NCBI GenBank assembly: GCA_023229405.1
Contig: JALNZH010000151.1
Location: forward strand, 1 to 8,758
Source of the DNA: Bacteroidota bacterium
GTDB lineage: Bacteria; Bacteroidota; Ignavibacteria; UBA10030; UBA8401
Length of the DNA: 8,758 nucleotides
Direction: 5' to 3'
Shown here: one piece after another, positions 1-6,278 of the stretch
Position numbering within the stretch: position 1 is the first letter of the stretch
Layout of the letters: each line of letters opens with the position of its first letter
Translations under genes and position numbers: made by a program
The notes under the pieces: generated by a model
What the model was told of the DNA's origin: nothing
Databases searched by the model: none
The model's input: the letters and a program-made list of their open reading frames with translations, nothing else

Positions 1-432
1 GGATATTTTTTTATCCCGTCGAAGGATGTTCAGAATATCGATACACGGTTCTATCGCTAACATTTCCATCACCGCACCCTGGAAGGATTTGATCATGTGA
101 CCACTAAGATATGATACCACAGAGGTTGTCTCTTCAATTGTTAATCTCGTTCCGACCAATTCCGGAGGTATTTCAGCAATCCCTTCTTCATACGGTCCCA
201 GTTTCAATAATCGAACAAACAAATTTGCCCGGCCATCGTTTTGTATATTCCCAATGGCATTGGCAATTGCCGTTCGAAATATTGCCAGCGGATTTTTCCC
301 TTCAAAAAATACAGCATCATGTTTTAACCCGCAGGCCAGAGACTTTTCGAGGTCTTCTCCCAGTTCGTCACCAATACTACTGAAATCGACACTCTGTGAT
401 AACTCTTCTTTATGTAATGATTGTATGTTCAT
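1..432 (-). CDS. Unrecognised protein, partial (C-terminus beyond the window), partner of the patatin-like phospholipase
   Basis: An open frame of 144 codons with no stop begins at ATG 432-430 and continues off the left edge. An in-frame TAA lies three codons upstream of this ATG, so it is the earliest possible ATG. The visible protein starts MNIQSLHKEELSQSVDFSSI and has no signal peptide and no obvious membrane segment. It is mixed polar and hydrophobic and looks soluble and largely helical (for example residues 51-62 and 101-126). I do not recognise the family and assign no function. The gene starts 15 nt after the patatin stop codon on the same strand, without a clear Shine-Dalgarno sequence, so translational coupling with the upstream phospholipase is likely. 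That makes it a candidate partner, regulator or activator of the phospholipase; this is inference from position only. Confidence 0.72.
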   Translation of the reverse strand, partial: MNIQSLHKEELSQSVDFSSIGDELGEDLEKSLACGLKHDAVFFEGKNPLAIFRTAIANAIGNIQNDGRANLFVRLLKLGPYEEGIAEIPPELVGTRLTIEETTSVVSYLSGHMIKSFQGAVMEMLAIEPCIDILNILRRDKKIS

Positions 433-447
433 AAGGCTTTACCAGCG

Positions 448-1989
448 CTATGGAAAAGTAACGTAAACGTATGGATCCTGTTGAAATTTATCCCAATCAT
501 TTTTTGCCTGCACAAATAATTTTTTCGCCCATGATGGATATTTGTTACTGTTATTTCCATACAGCCGGATGATAAAATCCAACACATTGTAGCAGATAGT
601 GTATTGACCGCAAGCGATGAGAGTATTTTGATCGCTACTTTTCTCAAACCATACGCTGGTAGAAATGTTTGAAGCTATAGTGGTGACTTCCTGTATTTTC
701 AGCGACGGCTGCAACCAAGAATCACGGGTTGGCTTATGACCATTCAATTCATAAATCAAATTTGAGATACGTTTTCTCTTATATTGTGAATCCCCAAACA
801 CAATGCCATAGATAAGTCCCCGTATTCTTTTCATAAACACGGAACTTGTTAATGCAAGAACCGAGGTTGCCCGTAATTCTACCATATCTAATAATTGATC
901 TATCGTCAACTTTTTAATCTCTTCCCAGGGAGTTATTTTCACCGATGGAATTCTAGAGAATAGTTCATCCTTTACTTTTTCTCTTAACCAATACATTGAA
1001 GAGGCGAGAGTTCCCAAAACAATCGCCGGAAATCCAAAGCGAATAAATCCGCTCAACCACCCACCCCCGTCATAATACTGTGTCACCCAACTGATGATGA
1101 GAACAATAAAACTTGTTGCTGATAAAAGAAATAAACAAAACCCGATAATATACATTGTGGATAAAGATATAGTACTATGTTTTTTATCCGAAGGATAAGG
1201 ATAGAGATCTGAGCTTTTCCGATCGGTATCTGAAATGATGAACATCTTTATTTCTTTCAGTTTTCCCTTCATTGCAAGAACTGCCGCTTCTATTCCTTGA
1301 TTATCATAAATTCCGCCATCCATCAGCGGTAATGGATTGGGAAATTTTCGTAAGAGCTCCGGAGGTATTTCATTATTCGGCCATTGAAAATCTTGCGGAA
1401 ATGCTAACGGCTCGAATCCCCCTGGAAAACACGAAGAGGCAGCGGCAATATCCGCTAAACGGATCTTTTTTGCATCCTCTACAGATATTTCCACGTTCCC
1501 ATTCCCAATTTTCGCTTTCGTTCGTGAACTCTTTTGGAAACGGAAATCAACACCAGTTCTAAATTCAGTGGAGTTAACAATAAGATCTTTTACATGGATC
1601 TCTGTGTTCTCCCAAAACTGACCAAAAAGCTTCCTTTCAAACAGTTCTTTATTGTAAATATCGGCTATAGTGGTAATCGCATTTTTATATCCCAATTTGG
1701 TGACTGCGGTACTGCCAATATTATTAAGGGTAAGTTTGATAAGGTTTACTTCTTTAAGAAATTTGAAGAATTTCTGATAAAACTCTTCAAAGCTCTTTTT
1801 TTCTACTAAGGAATGCGCATAGGATAATCCGGTCAGCGTTCCGCCAGAGACGGTGGAAAGGATAGTGACATGTTCAAGCAGATGTACTTTATTGAGATAC
1901 GACAATACTCCCAAATGAAATGCAGCGGCACGATACCCGCCGCCGGAAAGACTAAGAGCAATGTTGATATTCGATTTTTGTCTTACCAT
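448..1989 (-). CDS. Patatin-like phospholipase with a C-terminal membrane hairpin
   Basis: Predicted lipid acyl hydrolase of the patatin family, with a Ser-Asp dyad. The oxyanion-hole glycine motif SGGGYRAAAFHLGVL is at about residues 15-29. The nucleophile is Ser48 in STVSGGT, a GxSxG variant in which the first Gly is Thr. The catalytic Asp224 lies in the DGG motif of MDGGIYDNQG. AAASSCFPGGFEPL (182-195) matches the conserved segment before the Asp. Two hydrophobic segments follow the catalytic domain (about 279-302 and 315-335), then about 175 residues of polar C-terminal domain. With no signal peptide, the catalytic domain and tail probably face the cytoplasm, anchored to the inner membrane. 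A purine-rich GAAGGGA precedes the ATG by about 11 nt. The gene is followed closely by the unrecognised 1-432 gene. A foldback element sits 35 nt upstream of its start. It could be a lipid-metabolism enzyme or a membrane-damaging defence effector; the sequence does not decide. Confidence 0.9.
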   Translation of the reverse strand: MVRQKSNINIALSLSGGGYRAAAFHLGVLSYLNKVHLLEHVTILSTVSGGTLTGLSYAHSLVEKKSFEEFYQKFFKFLKEVNLIKLTLNNIGSTAVTKLGYKNAITTIADIYNKELFERKLFGQFWENTEIHVKDLIVNSTEFRTGVDFRFQKSSRTKAKIGNGNVEISVEDAKKIRLADIAAASSCFPGGFEPLAFPQDFQWPNNEIPPELLRKFPNPLPLMDGGIYDNQGIEAAVLAMKGKLKEIKMFIISDTDRKSSDLYPYPSDKKHSTISLSTMYIIGFCLFLLSATSFIVLIISWVTQYYDGGGWLSGFIRFGFPAIVLGTLASSMYWLREKVKDELFSRIPSVKITPWEEIKKLTIDQLLDMVELRATSVLALTSSVFMKRIRGLIYGIVFGDSQYKRKRISNLIYELNGHKPTRDSWLQPSLKIQEVTTIASNISTSVWFEKSSDQNTLIACGQYTICYNVLDFIIRLYGNNSNKYPSWAKKLFVQAKNDWDKFQQDPYVYVTFP

Positions 1990-2031
1990 TATTATACCAT
2001 CCCTTCTTTTTAAAGAATGATCAATACATTA

Positions 2032-2146
2032 CTCACGTTACGCAAAACAAGAAAAACGGCCATGGTGAGCAAGGCGCAGGCTAAGATAGTTAAGTCTCTG
2101 TTTCTGCGCCGCGTCGAACCATTTTTACCTTTTTGTGTAACATCAG
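2032..2146. mobile_element. Foldback (MITE-like) element, copy 1, 115 bp
   Basis: The left end CTCACGTTACGCAAAA and the inverted right end (CTGATGTTACACAAAA) match at 13 of 16 positions. The terminal pairing continues imperfectly inward, and a central stem GGCGCAG (2073-2079) / CTGCGCC (2104-2110) completes a long hairpin. The element is flanked by a perfect 7-bp direct repeat TACATTA (2025-2031 and 2147-2153), read here as the target-site duplication. It differs from copy 2 (7203-7317) at only three positions. It carries no transposase and must be moved in trans. It lies 35 nt upstream of the patatin start (counting from the duplication) and just after the stop of the broken XRE regulator. 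I cannot name the parent insertion sequence. Confidence 0.9.
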
Positions 2147-2460
2147 TACATTATCAATATCAAATTATCTAACGATGTTGCCCAACAGTTGCATTGTCAC
2201 TTTCGTATCCTCTAATTTCAATTGTTTTGTAAAACCTGTAGTATCAAAGTTTTTAGAATGAAACGTGATATACCTCTTTATTTCTTGTTTGTCAGGCACA
2301 AGAGCGAAATCACCCGAGCATTCAAATACATGTGCAATGTGAACGAGTTTTCTCAGTGTCAAATTTTCCCCTCCATTAAGCAATTTGGTTATATACGCAT
2401 TCGAACATTTCAACTTTTTAGCCAACTCATCAAATTATTTCCACTACTTCGGATTACGAA

Positions 2461-2715
2461 TAGTGTCCTGTACCAATAATACCTTAACTAAGTCGTCATC
2501 CCCCAACGGGGCCGTTGGCCGAATGTCCCGCCTTTTGGGACTTCGCCGTGGCGGGGCTCAAAAAGCGGAGATTTTGTCGGGCATCTAAATATTGGATTCC
2601 CGCCAGAAACATGCGGGAATGACGGTTTGGATTTTAAATTGAGTGTCGTAAGTTTATTAAATTGGTTTGATTATTTGGCCCGATTTATTAAAAGTTTTTT
2701 CGATACAGGACACTA
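2461..2715. mobile_element. MITE-like element with TAGTGTCCTGTA inverted ends, about 255 bp
   Basis: The left end TAGTGTCCTGTACC (2461-2474) matches the inverted right end TAGTGTCCTGTATC (2702-2715) at 13 of 14 positions, with weaker similarity further in. Both ends begin with TA, and removing the element while keeping one TA restores a reading frame starting MGSIRNPK in the interrupted regulator. That suggests a TA target duplication, as made by IS630/Tc1-mariner-type transposases. It contains no plausible transposase, so it is a non-autonomous element. A separate hairpin repeat (2494-2624) fills its left and central part. The family assignment rests only on the TA flank and is tentative. 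Confidence 0.75.
2494..2624. repeat. CGTCATTCCCGC-type palindromic repeat nested in the MITE
   Basis: The outer inverted ends are CGTCATCCCCC at 2494-2504 and GCGGGAATGACG at 2613-2624. Inside are several stems: CCAACGG / CCGTTGG (2503-2509 and 2512-2518, perfect), GTCCC / GGGAC (2524-2528 and 2537-2541), and a perfect 8-bp stem ATTCCCGC / GCGGGAAT (2596-2603 and 2613-2620). The block is clearly GC-richer than its surroundings. Dispersed repeats ending in CGTCATTCCCGC are known from many bacterial genomes; their mobility mechanism is unclear. Its position inside the 2461-2715 element suggests either a nested insertion or transport as cargo. Confidence 0.7.
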
Positions 2716-2847
2716 GAACCCATCTCAAAAATGATTTTTGCAAGATATCCGATAGCATTGTCATGCTGAGCGTAACGAAGCATCCAGTTTTCTGGATTCT
2801 TCCATTCATCTTTTCGACACACGGCTTTTCAGGCCGTTGTTTTCATT
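2716..2847. other. Intergenic segment with a half repeat and small palindromes
   Basis: No gene is visible here beyond the eight bases of the broken XRE start (2716-2723). A perfect palindrome CAAAAAT-G-ATTTTTG lies at 2726-2740, just upstream of the regulator's old start codon, and could be an operator remnant or chance AT symmetry. Bases 2760-2785 read GTCATGCTGAGCGTAACGAA then GCATCC, one arm of the GTCATCCTGAGC repeat family, and run into a perfect hairpin ATCCAG-TTTT-CTGGAT (2782-2797). A hairpin ACGGC / GCCGT (2821-2837) lies 11 nt past the type IIG stop codon. On the minus strand it is not followed by a U run, so I do not call it a terminator. Confidence 0.5.
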
Positions 2848-5800
2848 TCAATTACTATTTTCTACAATTTTAATCTCTTCCTCAGTCAACCCATATAATT
2901 CATACACCGCATCGTTGATTTTACGGTCGAGCGAAGTGCAGAGAGATTCGAGACGATTTACTTCACCGTCGGTTTTGGCAGTAGAGAGTTTTTGTTTCGC
3001 TTCAAGCATTTGCTCGACTTGCTTTACTATATTGTCGAATTTTCGTTTCTCTGTTTCATTAGTTGAATCAATTGTTCTAATAGGTAGACGTTTTAATACG
3101 CGCGCGTCATATCCAAACCACCCACCTCTGAAATTTGTAGAGATGTTTTTTAGATAAAAATCAACTAATTTTGAATTTAGTAAACCTAGCACATACAGAT
3201 AAAGATTTTGTGGCAAAACAATTCCGTAGCCACCTGCTGCGCCACCTGGGAAACAGGCAGTCCCATTATTATCAAAACAATAATTTGCAGATGGATTGAT
3301 GTCAGCAGTCAATATTTTAATTTCAGATATAATTTCTAATGCTTGATTTCTGCTGAATCCATACCAATCTTTTCCTTTGAATTTACCGTTCTCCCTCTTA
3401 TTGAGAATACTTTTACACGATTCAAGATATTTAGCTGTTTTTGGTGCTTCATGCTGAATGGTTGTCCATTCTTCTAATTTTCCTGTTACGTAAGGAAATA
3501 TTACAAATCTAGTATTAGGAAGAAGCGTATACTTCTTCATCTCGCCTGATTTGAAAAGAGGTCGAAGATACTTTGGTTCGATCTCTATAGTTGAATCAAG
3601 TGCTTTTGAATAAAACTTCTTTTCAGAATGCAGCTCTAAAATAAATACTGGATCTGCACCAGTCTTTAATCCTTGAAATATTCTGGAAGCTAGGTTTTCC
3701 AATTTTAGTGGATATATATCTAGTCGTTTTAATAAAGATCCAGCATCGCCAACTGTAAATGACCAAGTATCACTTGTTAGCTCTTTTGTGTTCATCACGC
3801 CATGAGTATTTCCATTCCCAATTATCCAATTATCAATATTATCCACTTTTGTTACATCAATAATATTTGCGCCCCGCTTCTCAAGAAAAATTAAAACGGT
3901 ATAAGTTGTCGCGCCCATAAATATTTGAATATCTCCAAAGTGTACTATTTTCGATACATGATTTCCTTTTGCAAGAAGTCCCCGAAGTGGACGACCATAA
4001 TTTGAGTTGAAGAATTTGTGGGGAACTATATAACCTAATTTTCCATCATGTTTTAGGAACGCTAATGCTCTTTCCAAGAATACCGAGTAAAGATCAAAAT
4101 TTCCTGCTGAAGCAGCCACATATTTTCTCTTCAAATAATCAATCTGTGCAATTTCTGTTTGAAGATTCTGGATTCTCACATACGGCGGATTCCCCACCAC
4201 CACATCAAACCCTCCCCGCTTCATGATTTTCGGAAACACATCCCCATAATTCATCGGTTTAAGGTGTGCTTCATCAATTGTCGAAAAGAGTTCTCCTTCA
4301 AGAATATCCCGGCCGATCAAAGAATTGCCGCAGATAATGTTTTGTCGTAAATCGGGAAGGATTGTTTCTTTGAACATGCCGAACTGATGTGCTTCGTTCA
4401 TCGTGGCATTTTCGAGCATCTTAAGATAGAGCGATAACTGCGTCACTTCCGTTGCCTGAAAGTCGATATCCACACCGTACACATTATTTGTTAAAATCTC
4501 TTTTTTCTTCTTTAAGGTGAGATACTTCTTTCCATCCCGCTCAAAAAGAACATCCTTTCCCGCTGTTTCAGGATGTTGAAGGTAATACTGCAGATGATAA
4601 TCCAGCACTTGCGTATACACTTCAATAAGAAACGATCCCGAACCGCAGGCGATATCGGCAAAAGCCATAGTTGCAATTTGTTCCGGTGTTTTACCGGTCG
4701 AAGCATCCTTCGACGCGTTTGTTACACTCGCTTGCTCAGGATGACTTTTTTCTTTTGCAGATGTTGAAGTATCGTTATATAATAATTTGCCTACGGTTTC
4801 TTTCACGATATACCGAACGATATATTCAGGAGTGTAATAGACTCCACCCGCTTTACGCACTTCCGGTTTTTCTTCAACCTTAACGCGTTTCTCGGTGGCA
4901 TGGACGACTTTCCCCAGAAAGCGTTCATAGATGCTCCCGAGAATCGAAATCGGTATCTGGTTAAAGTCATACGGTGAAGAAGGATCGGATATTTTCTGAC
5001 AGATTTCGGCAAAGGAATGGCCGTCCGGAGATTTACATTCGCCGCTGTCCAAAATCCTATGCGATTTGAATATTAGTCCATTATATTTTGGCTCGAACCG
5101 TTTACAAAGAGTAACAAACAATTTCCAGGCTGTTTTCGGATCGGAAAGGGAAATAATCTGTTTATCCTCAATTCCTTTATCTTCCAGGAATCGGATAAAC
5201 ACGAGGCGGTCAATAGTTCGCTGCACCGCTTCGGTCAGTTCTTCCCCCTGAAGCTGCTCGTTAGTCTTTTTGAATGCTTTCGCTAGGATCTCCCTGTATT
5301 CATCCAACTCTTCCAGAAATGCATCATCAACCAACTGCACTGCGCCAAGGTGTTTAGTTCCTTTTTTGGGAAGAGTGACGGCATATTTTTCCAGCGATCC
5401 TCCTGCCACTGCTTCCCTGCCGAACAGATGAAATATTTTTGCAAAGGTTTCTTCATTGGGATATTCGGTGTACCGAAATTCTCCTATTTTTCTCTCCAGC
5501 GCGGTTTTAATATTTGGTTTATAGCGGCAGTCCAGGATATGGAACTCTTCAAAATCTGTCAGCACGGCTATTGGTATGCGGGTGTTCCATGCGTAGCGAA
5601 TGGTCTGGAAATAATCATCGGCATTTGCCAGAGCGCGGGATGGCTTTTTTGCTTCTACAAAGAATTTAATCTGGTCGTAATTCGGGGCGACAGAAAACGC
5701 ATAATCTGCTCGTCGCTGTGAGCCGACCATCGACACTCTGTTTTCAATCTTTACTTCCTGCTCATACGGATTTTTCTGCACAGAGTGCGTAACATCCCAT

Positions 5801-5934
5801 CCCAACGCAGTAAAAAACTTATCGATAAAATCCTGCCGCACCTGGCTTTCCGAATAGGAAGGCGCGAGGTATGCTTTTTCATTCGCTTTAAAATCAGCGA
5901 CTAATTGATGAACTACTTCTAATGACTTTTCCAT
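2848..5934 (-). CDS. Type IIG restriction-modification enzyme (fused endonuclease and N6-adenine methyltransferase)
   Basis: A 1028-residue single-chain enzyme predicted to methylate adenine at, and cleave near, an unknown DNA site. The N-terminal nuclease has a PD-(D/E)xK core with Asp77 in RRADYAF and Glu94-x-Lys96 in FFVEAKKPS. A helical linker (about 200-350) leads to the gamma-type methyltransferase: motif X GGVYYTPEYIVRYIV (363-377), motif I DIACGSGSF (427-435), a VYGVDID segment (485-491) and motif IV GNPPY (581-585). A TaqI-like specificity domain spans about 740-950, followed by a helical, possibly coiled tail ending YELYGLTEEEIKIVE. The length is normal for the class. An in-frame TAA four codons upstream fixes ATG 5934-5932 as the start; no Shine-Dalgarno is seen. 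The linker between motifs X and I is enlarged by repeat-derived residues (397-413). All key residues are present, so it is probably active. No separate methyltransferase or specificity gene is seen. Confidence 0.93.
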   Translation of the reverse strand: MEKSLEVVHQLVADFKANEKAYLAPSYSESQVRQDFIDKFFTALGWDVTHSVQKNPYEQEVKIENRVSMVGSQRRADYAFSVAPNYDQIKFFVEAKKPSRALANADDYFQTIRYAWNTRIPIAVLTDFEEFHILDCRYKPNIKTALERKIGEFRYTEYPNEETFAKIFHLFGREAVAGGSLEKYAVTLPKKGTKHLGAVQLVDDAFLEELDEYREILAKAFKKTNEQLQGEELTEAVQRTIDRLVFIRFLEDKGIEDKQIISLSDPKTAWKLFVTLCKRFEPKYNGLIFKSHRILDSGECKSPDGHSFAEICQKISDPSSPYDFNQIPISILGSIYERFLGKVVHATEKRVKVEEKPEVRKAGGVYYTPEYIVRYIVKETVGKLLYNDTSTSAKEKSHPEQASVTNASKDASTGKTPEQIATMAFADIACGSGSFLIEVYTQVLDYHLQYYLQHPETAGKDVLFERDGKKYLTLKKKKEILTNNVYGVDIDFQATEVTQLSLYLKMLENATMNEAHQFGMFKETILPDLRQNIICGNSLIGRDILEGELFSTIDEAHLKPMNYGDVFPKIMKRGGFDVVVGNPPYVRIQNLQTEIAQIDYLKRKYVAASAGNFDLYSVFLERALAFLKHDGKLGYIVPHKFFNSNYGRPLRGLLAKGNHVSKIVHFGDIQIFMGATTYTVLIFLEKRGANIIDVTKVDNIDNWIIGNGNTHGVMNTKELTSDTWSFTVGDAGSLLKRLDIYPLKLENLASRIFQGLKTGADPVFILELHSEKKFYSKALDSTIEIEPKYLRPLFKSGEMKKYTLLPNTRFVIFPYVTGKLEEWTTIQHEAPKTAKYLESCKSILNKRENGKFKGKDWYGFSRNQALEIISEIKILTADINPSANYCFDNNGTACFPGGAAGGYGIVLPQNLYLYVLGLLNSKLVDFYLKNISTNFRGGWFGYDARVLKRLPIRTIDSTNETEKRKFDNIVKQVEQMLEAKQKLSTAKTDGEVNRLESLCTSLDRKINDAVYELYGLTEEEIKIVENSN
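4697..4745 (-). repeat. GTCATCCTGAGC-family palindromic repeat translated inside the type IIG gene
   Basis: On the minus strand this block starts GTCATCCTGAGC and ends in a perfect hairpin GTCGAAG-gatg-CTTCGAC (stem arms 4708-4714 and 4697-4703). Its 13-base end TGCTCAGGATGAC on the plus strand is repeated exactly in the repeat at 7772-7866. The block contributes residues 397-413 (about SHPEQASVTNASKDAST) of the type IIG enzyme without a frameshift or stop. It falls in the variable linker between motif X and motif I, and the sequence on either side (VGKLLY and GKTPEQI) resembles a continuous linker of typical relatives. Confidence 0.75.
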
Positions 5935-5950
5935 AATATTTTGTTAAACA

Positions 5951-5992
5951 CAAAAAATCCGCAGTAAGAGCCTTAACATCTTCCCTGCGGAT
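5951..5992 (-). terminator. Rho-independent terminator or attenuator hairpin before the type IIG start
   Basis: Read on the minus strand, a perfect 8-bp stem ATCCGCAG (5992-5985) / CTGCGGAT (5964-5957) encloses a 20-nt loop and runs directly into TTTTT (5956-5952). This is a good intrinsic-terminator shape. The long loop weakens it somewhat. It could end transcription of the lipoprotein gene, whose stop codon is almost 290 bp upstream. Because it ends only 17 nt before the type IIG ATG, and a candidate promoter lies immediately upstream of it, it could instead attenuate the type IIG transcript. Confidence 0.6.
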
Positions 5993-6005
5993 CATCCTTA
6001 GTTAA

Positions 6006-6034
6006 AATGTAGCCTAAATACCGTTCTATATCAA
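6006..6034 (-). promoter_or_regulatory. Candidate promoter for the type IIG gene
   Basis: On the minus strand TTGATA (6034-6029), a 17-nt spacer and TACATT (6011-6006) match the general -35/-10 pattern at 5 of 6 and 4 of 6 positions. The predicted start near 5999 would give a leader of about 65 nt consisting almost entirely of the 5951-5992 hairpin. Bacteroidota-type housekeeping promoters use a different consensus, so the match may be fortuitous in this AT-rich stretch. Confidence 0.3.
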
Positions 6035-6278
6035 TAATTCTGATGAAGGTATAAATTTCAAAATACATTCTCTTATTGATTAGTGTTGTAATTGTTGAAC
6101 CAATGTATTTTATCATGTCTATTCAGTAAAAGTCTATGCGAAATGTTCAATATTTACAATACCGTAATACCAGTATTTTTCTTCTCTACAAAGCACGTCA
6201 TACCGAAATGTTTCTTTTCGGCATCGGTTATTCATTCTGCGTCCCTGCAACAACACGGTGAGTGCTTTTGTTTTGGCT

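Larger units (their letters stand above)
2165..2723 (-). pseudogene. XRE-family helix-turn-helix regulator, broken by a MITE and stop codons
   Basis: The frame from 2434 down to 2165 encodes FDELAKKLKCSNAYITKLL followed by NGGENLTLRKLVHIAHVF, a textbook helix-turn-helix of the XRE/Cro type seen in antitoxins and small regulators, plus a roughly 50-residue tail ending GNIVR. The only in-frame starts near the helix-turn-helix are alternative codons such as TTG at 2425-2423. Upstream in frame are a TAA (2437-2435) and a TAG (2446-2444), preceded by codons for IRNPK, which ends at the border of the 2461-2715 element. Removing that element with one TA retained joins ATG 2723-2721 in frame to give MGSIRNPK, then stop, WK, stop, FDELAKKL. 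In relatives I recall, about 20-30 residues separate a YW motif from ELAKKL, so an internal deletion is also likely. A shorter TTG-started protein cannot be excluded. Confidence 0.62.
5935..6278. other. Gap between the type IIG gene and the lipoprotein gene
   Basis: This 344-bp stretch contains the hairpin and promoter candidates listed separately and no convincing gene. From 6196 to 6250 there is repeat-like sequence: CGTCATACCGAAATG followed by a hairpin CCGAAA / TTTCGG (6203-6208 and 6216-6221) and TTCATTCTG, which resembles the ends of the GTCAT repeats elsewhere in the window but lacks a matching second arm. This repeat-like DNA starts where the rest of the lipoprotein's sorting domain would be expected. 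The remaining 6020-6180 is AT-rich with nothing I can identify. Confidence 0.5.

Noticed and set aside
2060..2074. CCATGGTGAGCAAGG in the foldback element looks like the start of a cloning-vector fluorescent-protein gene, hinting at vector contamination.
   Set aside because: The match ends after about 15 bases, and the same sequence lies inside three diverged element copies with target duplications, so it is native.
2165..2425. An intact 86-residue XRE regulator starting at TTG 2425.
   Set aside because: Nearby in-frame stops, a missing N-terminal segment and the adjacent MITE make a pseudogene the better reading, though a short product is not impossible.
2782..2797. The hairpin ATCCAG-TTTT-CTGGAT as a terminator for the type IIG gene.
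   Set aside because: On the minus strand it is not followed by a U run, and it appears to be part of a GTCATGCTGAGC repeat arm.
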